Origin: Anaerolineaceae bacterium UBA2260
GTDB taxonomy: Bacteria > Chloroflexota > Anaerolineae > Anaerolineales > Anaerolineaceae
Reading direction: 5' to 3'
Length of the DNA: 22,887 bases
Assembly: GCA_002347485.1 (NCBI GenBank)
Contig: DDXM01000026.1
Coordinates: forward strand, 15,169 to 38,055
Made by a program: the position numbers and the translations under genes. Under the pieces are notes generated by a model. It was not told the origin of the DNA, searched no databases, and saw nothing but the letters and a program-made list of their open reading frames with translations. Within the stretch, counting starts at the first letter, position 1; every line of letters starts with the position of its first letter. This document shows positions 14,623-20,625 of this stretch, piece by piece.

Positions 14623-15912
14623 ATGGGTAAAACTGAAGGAAAATTCTACGAACTACCGCTCCAAGCCCGCCTCGAGATAATCGCGGCTGAAGCCGGTCTG
14701 ACGCCAGCCGATCTGGAAGTACTGGATGGCGTGCATGGGTTGACCCCCGAACAGGCCGACCACATGATCGAGAACGCGGTCGGGGTGTACGGGCTTCCGC
14801 TTGGCGTGGCGCGCAACTTCCTCGTCAACGGGCACGAAGTGCTCGTGCCGATGGCAATCGAGGAGCCGTCGGTCCTGGCAGCAGTGTCTTTCATGGCTAA
14901 ACTGGCGCGAGCTGGCGGCGGATTCATTGCTGAGGCGACCGCGCCGGAGATGATTGGGCAGCTGCAGCTGTTGGACCTGCCTGATCTCGCCTTGGCGAAA
15001 GCCGCCCTGTTCTCCCATCGCGAAGAATTGCTCGCGCTGGCTGGCACGGTGGATCCGGTTCTCTCCCGTTTTGGCGGTGGCCCGCGCGATATCGAGATCC
15101 GCGAGATCGCGGATTCACCCATCGGTCCCTTTCTTGTCTTGCACCTGATCTATGACGTACGCGACGCGATGGGCGCTAACGCCATCAACACCGCGCTAGA
15201 GAAACTCGCCCCGCGCGTGGCGGAGATCAGCGGCGGGCGCCCGCACCTGCGCATTCTTTCCAACCTGGCTGACCGCCGCCTGGCGCGTGCCCGGTGCACC
15301 ATCCCCCTGGATGCGCTCGGGTTCAATACTTACGCGCCGGAAACGGTGCGCGACGGTATCATCGAAGCCTGGGCTTTCGCGGTGGCTGACCCTTATCGCG
15401 CGGCAACGCACAACAAGGGCATCATGAACGGCGTTGATGCGGTGGTGCTCGCCACCGGCAATGACTGGCGCGCGGTGGAAGCCGGCGCGCACGCCTACGC
15501 TGCCCGCGGTGGGCGCTACACCAGCCTTTCCACCTGGTCAAAAGATGAACACGGCAACCTCTCTGGTTACCTGGAAATGCCCATGGCGGTGGGCATCATC
15601 GGCGGTGCGACCCGCTCACACCCGGCGGCGAAAGCCGCGCTTAAGCTGATGAACCTGACCTCCGCATCAGAGCTGGCGCAGGTCATCGTGTCGGTTGGGC
15701 TGGCGCAAAACCTCGCCGCCCTGCGCGCGCTCGCCACCGAGGGCATTCAACGTGGTCATATGAGCCTGCACGCCCGCCAGGTGGCGCTGGCAGCCGGCGC
15801 GACCGGAGACGAGGTCGAACGCCTGGCATTTCAAATGGTTAAAGAAAACTTGATCCGCTCTGACCGGGCGGCGCAAATTTTGGAAGAGTGGAGAAGAAAA
15901 TCCGATGACTGA
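14623..15912 (+). CDS. mvaA: Hydroxymethylglutaryl-CoA reductase, class II
   Basis: 429 residues, the normal class II length. Catalytic positions are present: Glu in MAIEEPSVLAA (E80/E81), Lys in THNKGIMNG (K265), Asp in GNDWRAVEAG (D281) and His in GHMSLHARQVA (H383). RDAMGANAINTALE and ENAVGVYGLPLGVA are also typical. Class II enzymes interconvert HMG-CoA and mevalonate with NAD(P)H. Although many are called degradative, the adjacent HMG-CoA synthase gene points to the biosynthetic direction for isoprenoids. ATG 14623 has only a weak GGGAAA upstream. The 3' end overlaps the HMGS gene by 8 bases, so the two are translationally coupled. Confidence 0.95.
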   Translation: MGKTEGKFYELPLQARLEIIAAEAGLTPADLEVLDGVHGLTPEQADHMIENAVGVYGLPLGVARNFLVNGHEVLVPMAIEEPSVLAAVSFMAKLARAGGGFIAEATAPEMIGQLQLLDLPDLALAKAALFSHREELLALAGTVDPVLSRFGGGPRDIEIREIADSPIGPFLVLHLIYDVRDAMGANAINTALEKLAPRVAEISGGRPHLRILSNLADRRLARARCTIPLDALGFNTYAPETVRDGIIEAWAFAVADPYRAATHNKGIMNGVDAVVLATGNDWRAVEAGAHAYAARGGRYTSLSTWSKDEHGNLSGYLEMPMAVGIIGGATRSHPAAKAALKLMNLTSASELAQVIVSVGLAQNLAALRALATEGIQRGHMSLHARQVALAAGATGDEVERLAFQMVKENLIRSDRAAQILEEWRRKSDD

Positions 15913-16981
15913 TAAACCTCACGGCTCATTGCTGCTGCGCACCGACCGCCCCACCGGCATTGTCGGATACGGCGCTTATATCCCGCGCTACCGCCTGCCT
16001 GGCAGCGAAATTTCACAACTCTGGACTGGCTCGCCCAAGGGCTCCCCGATCAAGGAAAAGGCGGTAGCGGGGCTGGATGAAGATGTGATCACCATGTCGA
16101 TCGAAGCCGCGCGTAACGCCATACTGCGCGCCGGCATCGACCCGCAGGACCTGCGCGCAGTGTGGGTTGGATCTGAATCGCACCCCTACGCGGTCAAACC
16201 CAGCGGCACCGTGGTGGCTGAAGCCATCGGCGCTTCGAACAACATCCAATCCGGCGACTGGGAATTCGCCTGCAAGGCTGGCACCGAAGCAATGGTCGCA
16301 GCCATCGGGCTGGTTGGCTCGGGCATGGGACGCTACGCCCTCGCCATCGGCATGGACACGGCGCAGGGCAAACCCGGCGACGCGCTGGAATACACCGCCA
16401 GCAGCGGCGGCGCGGCTTTCGTTATTGGACCAGCCAACGAGTCAGCGGTTGAGATCAAAGCATCGTATTCTTACGTCTCTGACACGCCGGATTTCTGGCG
16501 CCGCCCGGAGCAGAAGTACCCCGAGCACGGACAGCGCTTCACCGGCGACCCGGCGTACTTCAAACATGTTGAATCCGCCGGGCGGGTGATGATGGAAGAG
16601 CTGGGGATGAAAGCGCAGGACTTCACCTACGCCGTCTTCCACCAGCCCAATCCCAAGTTCCCGCTGAAAGCCGGCAAGGAATTGGGCTTTAGTGAGGAGC
16701 AGATCCTTCCGGGGCTGCTGGTGCCGGTGATCGGCAACACCTACGCCGGCGCTTCGATGATCGGCCTCACCGCCATCCTGGATATCGCCAAGCCCGGCGA
16801 CCGTATCCTGCAGGTTTCATATGGCTCGGGCGCAGGATCCGACGCCTTCTATTTTGAAGTGACTGAGCGCATCGCCGAACGCCGCGAGCTTGCACCCTCT
16901 ATCGCCGAGTACCTGGCGCGGCGTACCGAGATCAATTACGCCACCTACGCCCGCTACCGCGGCAAGATCGACATGGGTTAA
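15905..16981 (+). CDS. Hydroxymethylglutaryl-CoA synthase, archaeal type
   Basis: 358 residues. The thiolase-fold motifs are those of archaeal HMGS rather than the eukaryotic or Staphylococcus type: TGIVGYGAYIPRYRL near the N terminus, AVAGLDEDVITM (catalytic Glu about E59), EFACKAGTEAM (nucleophile C123), FHQPNPKFP (H246) and VIGNTYAGASMIGL. All three catalytic residues are in place. It condenses acetyl-CoA with acetoacetyl-CoA to HMG-CoA. In archaea this enzyme works in a complex with a thiolase and a DUF35 protein, and those two gene types follow here. There is an N-terminal extension of about 15 residues before the conserved start. The gene overlaps mvaA by 8 bases and is 10 bases from the next gene. 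Confidence 0.93.
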   Translation: MTDKPHGSLLLRTDRPTGIVGYGAYIPRYRLPGSEISQLWTGSPKGSPIKEKAVAGLDEDVITMSIEAARNAILRAGIDPQDLRAVWVGSESHPYAVKPSGTVVAEAIGASNNIQSGDWEFACKAGTEAMVAAIGLVGSGMGRYALAIGMDTAQGKPGDALEYTASSGGAAFVIGPANESAVEIKASYSYVSDTPDFWRRPEQKYPEHGQRFTGDPAYFKHVESAGRVMMEELGMKAQDFTYAVFHQPNPKFPLKAGKELGFSEEQILPGLLVPVIGNTYAGASMIGLTAILDIAKPGDRILQVSYGSGAGSDAFYFEVTERIAERRELAPSIAEYLARRTEINYATYARYRGKIDMG

Positions 16982-16991
16982 GGAGCAGTCA

Positions 16992-18149
16992 ATGAGTGAT
17001 ATCGTCATCGCAGGTATCGGGCAGATCCCCGTCGGCGAGCATTACACCATCGGTCTGCGCGAAATGGGCGTAAGGGCGCTGGTACAAGCCCTGCACGACA
17101 GCGGCGACCTTAAACCTGACGCGCTTTACATCGGTAACCTGCTCTCCTCCATGATCTCGCACCAATCCAACCTGGGCGCGCTGTTCACCGATTACGCCCG
17201 CTTGGGTGGTATCGAGTCTTATACCGCAGAAGCCGCGGGCGCCTCCGGCGCGGCCGCGCTGCGCCTGGGGGTACTCGCTATCCGCAGCGGGCAGGCGAAT
17301 ACTGTGGCCGTGCTGGGCGTGGAAAAATGGAGTGACCTGGTGCGCTCGGAGGCAGAGGCTGCCATCATGCAGGAGATGGATTACGATTACGAATCCATCC
17401 CGGGGCTCACCAGTACCGGCCAGGCAGGGCTGATCATGCAGCGCTACCTGAACGATTACGACCTGCCGCCTGACGCCCTCAATGGATTCGCCATGCTGGC
17501 GCACGCCAACGGCGCTCATAACCCCTGTAGTATATTCAAGAACCAGGTTTCGCCTGAATCTTACGCGCGCAGCGGGATGCTGTGCGACCCGCTCAATATG
17601 TACGACGGCGCCACCTACGCCGACGGCGCTGCCGCGCTGGTCCTCACCCGGCGCGACCTGCTGCCCAAAAATTTCCCCCACCCGGTGATTCGGGTCAGCG
17701 GATCTGCTGCCAGCAGCGACTCGCTCTCCTGGCACGACCGGCACGAGCCGATGGCGTTCAACGCCGCCGCCCGGGCTGTCTCAAGCGCCGCCGAGCATGC
17801 GGGCATTCTACCCGGGCAGGTGAGCCTGTTCGAGCTGGATGACCCGTTCTCGATCTACGCCGCTCTGACGCTGGAAGCCTGCGGGCTGGCCGACCGCGGC
17901 AAAGCCTGGCAGATGGCGCGCGATGGGGAGTTTGCCATACACGGGCGATTGCCCATCCTGACCATGGGTGGCTGCCTGGCGCGCGGCAATCCCATCGGCG
18001 CGAAAGGCATCTACCAGGTGGCGGAAGCGGTGACCCAATTGCGCGGCGCTGCGGGCGCTAACCAGGTGACGAACGCCCGTTCAGCCCTCACACTTTCGCT
18101 CGGCGGACCCGCCTCCACCGCAATCGCGCATGTATTGGAAAGAGAATAG
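16992..18149 (+). CDS. Thiolase-like protein lacking catalytic residues
   Basis: 385 residues. ATG 16992 is preceded by AAGGAG; an upstream in-frame extension into the HMGS gene is unlikely. The whole length aligns by eye with archaeal acetyl-CoA C-acetyltransferases (MSDIVIAGIGQIPVGEH, ALYIGNLLSS, LTLSLGGPASTAIAHVL). The catalytic positions differ: the nucleophile Cys of EAACASG is Gly (AEAAGASGAAAL, G83, codon GGC), the His of the archaeal HDCF motif is Asp (ELDDPF, D283), and the His of GHP is Asn (ARGNPIGAKG, N333). Classical thiolysis or condensation should be impossible. The frame is intact and the position between HMGS and DUF35 is kept, so selection for a structural or CoA-binding role is likely. 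Acetoacetyl-CoA would then come from another thiolase. Confidence 0.88.
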   Translation: MSDIVIAGIGQIPVGEHYTIGLREMGVRALVQALHDSGDLKPDALYIGNLLSSMISHQSNLGALFTDYARLGGIESYTAEAAGASGAAALRLGVLAIRSGQANTVAVLGVEKWSDLVRSEAEAAIMQEMDYDYESIPGLTSTGQAGLIMQRYLNDYDLPPDALNGFAMLAHANGAHNPCSIFKNQVSPESYARSGMLCDPLNMYDGATYADGAAALVLTRRDLLPKNFPHPVIRVSGSAASSDSLSWHDRHEPMAFNAAARAVSSAAEHAGILPGQVSLFELDDPFSIYAALTLEACGLADRGKAWQMARDGEFAIHGRLPILTMGGCLARGNPIGAKGIYQVAEAVTQLRGAAGANQVTNARSALTLSLGGPASTAIAHVLERE

Positions 18150-18218
18150 TGAATGGAGAGTAGAGATTTCTCCAGACCTAAGACCACTTTCAATTCTCAA
18201 CTCACCACGCTTCAAACC

Positions 18219-18236
18219 CAAACCTGATAGGATTTG
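18219..18236. repeat. Palindromic element CAAACCTGATAGGATTTG, copy 2
   Basis: It shares CAAA(T)CCTGATAGG(T/A)TTTG with the element at 14553-14571. It lies in the 148-base gap (18150-18297) between the thiolase-like and DUF35 genes. The same gap also holds a CCAC-GAAA-GTGG mini-hairpin (18271-18282) just before the DUF35 ribosome-binding site. No gene is visible in the gap. Confidence 0.5.
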
Positions 18237-18297
18237 ATAGCAAACCACTCCTAAACTTACACTTGTAACACCACGAAAGTGGAAAAAAGGAGTAAAA

Positions 18298-18705
18298 ATG
18301 GAAAATCCACGCTACTGGCGATTAAAGAAACAACGCTACGGACTCGTTGGCGAGGTCTGCCCGCATTGCGAGTCGAAGATCTTCCCCCCGCGCGACGTCT
18401 GCCCGGAATGCGGCAGCGAAGCCCGCACCGAGTTTACCTTCAGCGGCAAGGGCAAGGTGTACTCGTACACTGTGATGCGCGACGCCCCCGCCGGTTATGA
18501 GCAGAACGCCCCCTACACCGTCGCCATCGTCGCGCTCGACGAAGGCCCCATGGTCACCGCCCAACTGACTGATCTGGGCGAAGAGAAAGTGCAGATCGGC
18601 ATGCCAGTCGAGATGGTCACGCGCAAGCTGCGGGAGGATGTGGAGAAGAAGGGGATCCTGGTGTACGGGTACAAGTTTAGGCCGGTGATGAGAGCTAGTA
18701 ATTAG
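18298..18705 (+). CDS. DUF35 Zn-ribbon/OB-fold protein, HMGS partner
   Basis: 135 residues, with GGAG 7-8 bases before ATG 18298. An N-terminal zinc ribbon has two C-x2-C pairs, CPHC (C21, C24) and CPEC (C35, C38). The OB-fold follows: FSGKGKVYSYTVMRDAPAGYEQNAPYTVAIVALDEGPMVTAQL. In archaea the DUF35 protein bridges acetoacetyl-CoA thiolase and HMG-CoA synthase and helps form a shared CoA site, so this gene completes the upper mevalonate cluster. The reading frame ends YKFRPVMRASN. A second copy of its last ~32 bases occurs at 19487-19518 and reads YKFRPVMRA-stop in the same frame, showing that the 3' end was duplicated or rebuilt by an insertion. Confidence 0.9.
   Translation: MENPRYWRLKKQRYGLVGEVCPHCESKIFPPRDVCPECGSEARTEFTFSGKGKVYSYTVMRDAPAGYEQNAPYTVAIVALDEGPMVTAQLTDLGEEKVQIGMPVEMVTRKLREDVEKKGILVYGYKFRPVMRASN
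18664..18695 (+). repeat. Direct repeat DR-L: 3' end of the DUF35 gene
   Basis: These 32 bases match 19487-19518 at 29 positions, including an unbroken 18-base core AAGTTTAGGCCGGTGATG (18673-18690). It is the left boundary of the toxin-antitoxin segment. Confidence 0.85.
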
Positions 18706-18728
18706 TAGATAGTAATCAGGAAAACCTG

Positions 18729-18760
18729 ACCGCCTTCCAATTGGAGGGCGGTTTATTTTT
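18729..18760 (+). terminator. Intrinsic terminator after the DUF35 gene
   Basis: ACCGCCTTCC (18729-18738) and GGAGGGCGGT (18743-18752) form a 10-base-pair stem with one G-T wobble around an AATT loop, followed by TTTATTTTT. It ends four bases before the -35 of the toxin promoter, insulating the two units. Confidence 0.88.
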
Positions 18761-18763
18761 AAT

Positions 18764-18792
18764 TTGACAGAAGTACGCCATTGGCGTATAAT
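18764..18792 (+). promoter_or_regulatory. Full-consensus promoter of the toxin-antitoxin operon
   Basis: TTGACA (18764-18769) and TATAAT (18787-18792) both match consensus exactly with a 17-base spacer. Transcription should start near 18799, before the GTG start at 18814. Such a strong promoter fits tight autorepression by the antitoxin. Confidence 0.85.
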
Positions 18793-18813
18793 ATCGTAAA
18801 GGGAAATAAACCT

Positions 18814-19131
18814 GTGGTCATCGTAGAAACCTCGATCTTCACCCGGCAAGTACTGGCACTCCTTTCTGATGACGACTATCGCCAATTACAAATGGCACTT
18901 GTCCTTCATCCAGAGTTAGGTGCAGTCATTCCCGGAAGCGGTGGGTTGAGAAAAACTCGTTGGTCCATTCCGGGACGCGGGAAACGCGGCGGTGTTCGGG
19001 TCATTTATTTTTGGTCGGCCGTACAGGATAAAATCTTGATGCTTTTTATTTATGCCAAAAACGAACAGGAAGACCTGACGCCGGAGCAATTAAATATATT
19101 ACGCAAGATTGTGGAGGAGGAATACTCATGA
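18814..19131 (+). CDS. RelE/HigB-type toxin
   Basis: 105 residues from GTG 18814, with AAGGGA about 9 bases upstream. Longer starts at 18781 would lie upstream of the promoter's own start site. The sequence VVIVETSIFTRQVLALLSDDDYRQLQMAL, LGAVIPGSGGLRKTRWSIPGRGKRGGVRVIYFW and MLFIYAKNEQEDLTPEQLNIL is characteristic of the RelE/ParE superfamily HigB-like toxins. These usually act as ribosome-dependent mRNA interferases. The Arg/Lys-rich strand and the late Tyr match the usual active-site area. Toxin-first order and a 4-base overlap with the HTH antitoxin are typical of higBA loci. Confidence 0.9.
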   Translation: MVIVETSIFTRQVLALLSDDDYRQLQMALVLHPELGAVIPGSGGLRKTRWSIPGRGKRGGVRVIYFWSAVQDKILMLFIYAKNEQEDLTPEQLNILRKIVEEEYS

Positions 19132-19418
19132 ATAACGAACTTTTTAATGAACTGGTTGTCAGTGTCAAAGAAGGAAGCACAATTCTGCAAGGTGAAAAGG
19201 AAGCCTCGCGAACATTCCATTTGGACCGTCTGGACATCAAACGCATCCGCGAGGGATACAAGCTGACCCAGGCCCAGTTTGCAGCCATGTTAGGGATCAG
19301 TGTCCGTACATTAAGTAACTGGGAGCAGGGCCGGCGTGTACCCGAAGGACCGGCCATGGTCCTGCTAAGGGTGGCCGATAAGCACCCGGAAGCGGTGTTG
19401 GATGCTGTTAGAAAGTGA
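19128..19418 (+). CDS. HigA-type XRE-family antitoxin
   Basis: 96 residues, starting inside the toxin stop (ATGA overlap) with GGAGGAGGAA upstream. The XRE helix-turn-helix is clear at about 38-85: IKRIREGYKLTQAQFAAMLGISVRTLSNWEQGRRVPEGPAMVLL. The N-terminal ~35 residues probably bind the toxin. It should neutralise the upstream toxin and repress the shared promoter. The family resembles NadS/HigA-like antitoxins. No gene follows until the cassette array. Confidence 0.92.
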   Translation: MNNELFNELVVSVKEGSTILQGEKEASRTFHLDRLDIKRIREGYKLTQAQFAAMLGISVRTLSNWEQGRRVPEGPAMVLLRVADKHPEAVLDAVRK

Positions 19419-19459
19419 AAAGGTTATCTGGACGATTGACAGTCATAAGGTAATATAGA

Positions 19460-19496
19460 TATACCGGTTTTTTGTGTTATCGAAATTACCGGTATA
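19460..19496. repeat. 9-base inverted repeat after the antitoxin gene
   Basis: TATACCGGT (19460-19468) and ACCGGTATA (19488-19496) are perfect inverse complements around a 19-base loop. The right arm merges with the second DUF35 repeat. It may be a transcript-end hairpin or a recombination-related palindrome; the T-run lies in the loop, so it is not a classical terminator. Confidence 0.5.
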
Positions 19497-19518
19497 AGTT
19501 TAGGCCGGTGATGCGAGC
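19487..19518 (+). repeat. Direct repeat DR-R: remnant copy of the DUF35 3' end
   Basis: It matches 18664-18695 at 29 of 32 positions and reads YRYKFRPVMRA followed by TAG (19520-19522) in the DUF35 frame. No start codon or upstream frame belongs to it, so it is a gene-end remnant. It forms the right boundary of the toxin-antitoxin segment. Confidence 0.85.
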
Positions 19519-19540
19519 ATAGAATCACGTCTGTGATGTT

Positions 19541-19573
19541 AAAGCGCCTTTCAGAGATGGAGGGCGCTTTTTT
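19541..19573 (+). terminator. Intrinsic terminator downstream of the DUF35 remnant
   Basis: AAAGCGCC (19541-19548) and GGCGCTTT (19563-19570) form an 8-base-pair stem with a 14-base loop, followed by a six-T run (19568-19573). It may be the original terminator of the DUF35 gene and now ends the toxin-antitoxin transcript. Confidence 0.8.
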
Positions 19574-19598
19574 GTGAGGCATCGATATAGGAAATAGG

Positions 19599-19604
19599 TA
19601 TAAT
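19599..19604 (+). promoter_or_regulatory. -10 element before the cassette array
   Basis: TATAAT at 19599-19604 lies about 60 bases before the first cassette boundary and 86 bases before the TIR gene start. No good -35 is visible. It could drive the first cassette. Confidence 0.4.
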
Positions 19605-19650
19605 TAGAACAAAACCAGCTCCCAGGCATTTTGTCCGCGTCCCGCCCTTG

Positions 19651-19672
19651 CCGGTAACACCAACCGTTGGGC
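19651..19672 (+). other. Left recombination boundary of the cassette array (attC L'-R' half or attI)
   Basis: GGTAACACCAACCGTTGGGC resembles the L'-R' half of the attC sites downstream (TATAACGCAAACCGTTGG). It ends in GTTGGGC (19666-19672), a match to the integron core GTTRRRY. I see no matching 5' half upstream, so it is either a truncated attC or an attI-like insertion point. Confidence 0.6.
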
Positions 19673-19689
19673 TCATAAAAGGATTTCTT

Positions 19690-20466
19690 ATGAAATTTAG
19701 TTACTACGATCTGGGAAATCGTTCTGGCGGTGAGATTGTTGAGGTAACACTGTCTGGCAACGCCGCGAATGTTTTTCTAGCAGACAGTTCAAACTTTAGT
19801 TCATACAAGGCCGGACGCCGATATACATACTTTGGTGGTCACGCAAAGCGATCACCAGTTCGGTTGCAGATCCCTCGTGCTGGTCATTGGTATTTGGTCA
19901 TTGATTTCGGAGGATATGGTGGATCAGTACGACACTCTATGCGGATGCTACCTGGGGCGTTACAACCTTTGAGAGATATACCACTTTCGTCCGTCCCTTC
20001 GCTAGTTCAACCACAACATGATGAAATGGGCACCCCAGCTCCAGATGAGCGCGATTTTGATGTTTTTATCTCGCATGCATCCGAAGATAAAGATGAGGTG
20101 GCAAGACCCTTGGCAGAGGCGCTTCAGAGTGGCGGCCTTCGCGTATGGTACGATGAGTTTGAGCTTAGGATTGGCGACAGCTTACGGCGAAAGATAGATA
20201 AGGGGTTGGCCCATAGCCGATTTGGAGTTGTTATTCTCTCCAAATCATTCTTTGAAAAAGGTTGGCCGAATTATGAGTTAGATGGGTTAGTGACACGCGT
20301 AGTGAGCGGTGAACAGGTAATTCTTCCAATCTGGCACAATATCACAAAGCAAGAATTGATCAACTACAGCCCATCGCTTGCTGATAAGTTGGCACGCAGT
20401 ACTGGCACTCATACAGTTGAGGAAATATCAGTAGAGATCATCGATGTAATTAAAAACACAACATGA
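19690..20466 (+). CDS. DUF1883-TIR domain protein (cassette 1)
   Basis: 258 residues, ATG 19690 with AAAAGGA 7 bases upstream. The N-terminal ~85 residues (MKFSYYDLGNRSGGEIVEVTLSG ... RAGHWYLVIDFGGYGG) match the DUF1883 beta-rich domain. A ~35-residue linker leads to a TIR domain at about 122-245: DFDVFISHASEDKDEVARPL, GLRVWYDEFELRIGDSL, VVILSKSFF, WPNYELDGL. The Glu of WPNYEL (E196) is the position of the NADase catalytic Glu in TIR enzymes. Bacterial TIR proteins often deplete NAD+ or make signalling nucleotides during phage infection. Defence is therefore the likely role, with DUF1883 as a possible sensor. The stop codon lies inside the cassette-end inverted match. Confidence 0.9.
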   Translation: MKFSYYDLGNRSGGEIVEVTLSGNAANVFLADSSNFSSYKAGRRYTYFGGHAKRSPVRLQIPRAGHWYLVIDFGGYGGSVRHSMRMLPGALQPLRDIPLSSVPSLVQPQHDEMGTPAPDERDFDVFISHASEDKDEVARPLAEALQSGGLRVWYDEFELRIGDSLRRKIDKGLAHSRFGVVILSKSFFEKGWPNYELDGLVTRVVSGEQVILPIWHNITKQELINYSPSLADKLARSTGTHTVEEISVEIIDVIKNTT

Positions 20467-20594
20467 GCCCAACACCGCGTGCAGCCGACTTGGGGTACGC
20501 ACCGAGTTTCAGAGCTACTTTCGCGTGGTCATCACCTTTCGGGGCGCGAAGGTTACGCGTCGCATCCGGCAAGCTGCTGATGCTTCCGTTGGCA
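20467..20594 (+). other. attC-like site 1 (end of TIR cassette)
   Basis: This 128-base site begins directly after the TIR stop with R'' GCCCAAC and ends with R' GTTGGCA. Inner arms GCAGC and GCTGC pair. The central sequence differs from the next two sites, as expected for cassettes of different origin. No gene is visible here or up to 20625. Confidence 0.68.
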
Positions 20595-20625
20595 CGCCCC
20601 TTGCACAACAAAGTAGGAAAATCAG

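Noticed and set aside
16890..16991. Longer N-terminal extension of the thiolase-like gene
   Set aside because: It lies inside the HMGS coding region, while ATG 16992 has a good AAGGAG site and begins exactly where thiolase homology starts.
16992..18149. Calling the thiolase-like gene a pseudogene
   Set aside because: The frame is uninterrupted and full length with conserved structural motifs. Loss of only the active-site residues fits a pseudoenzyme better than decay.
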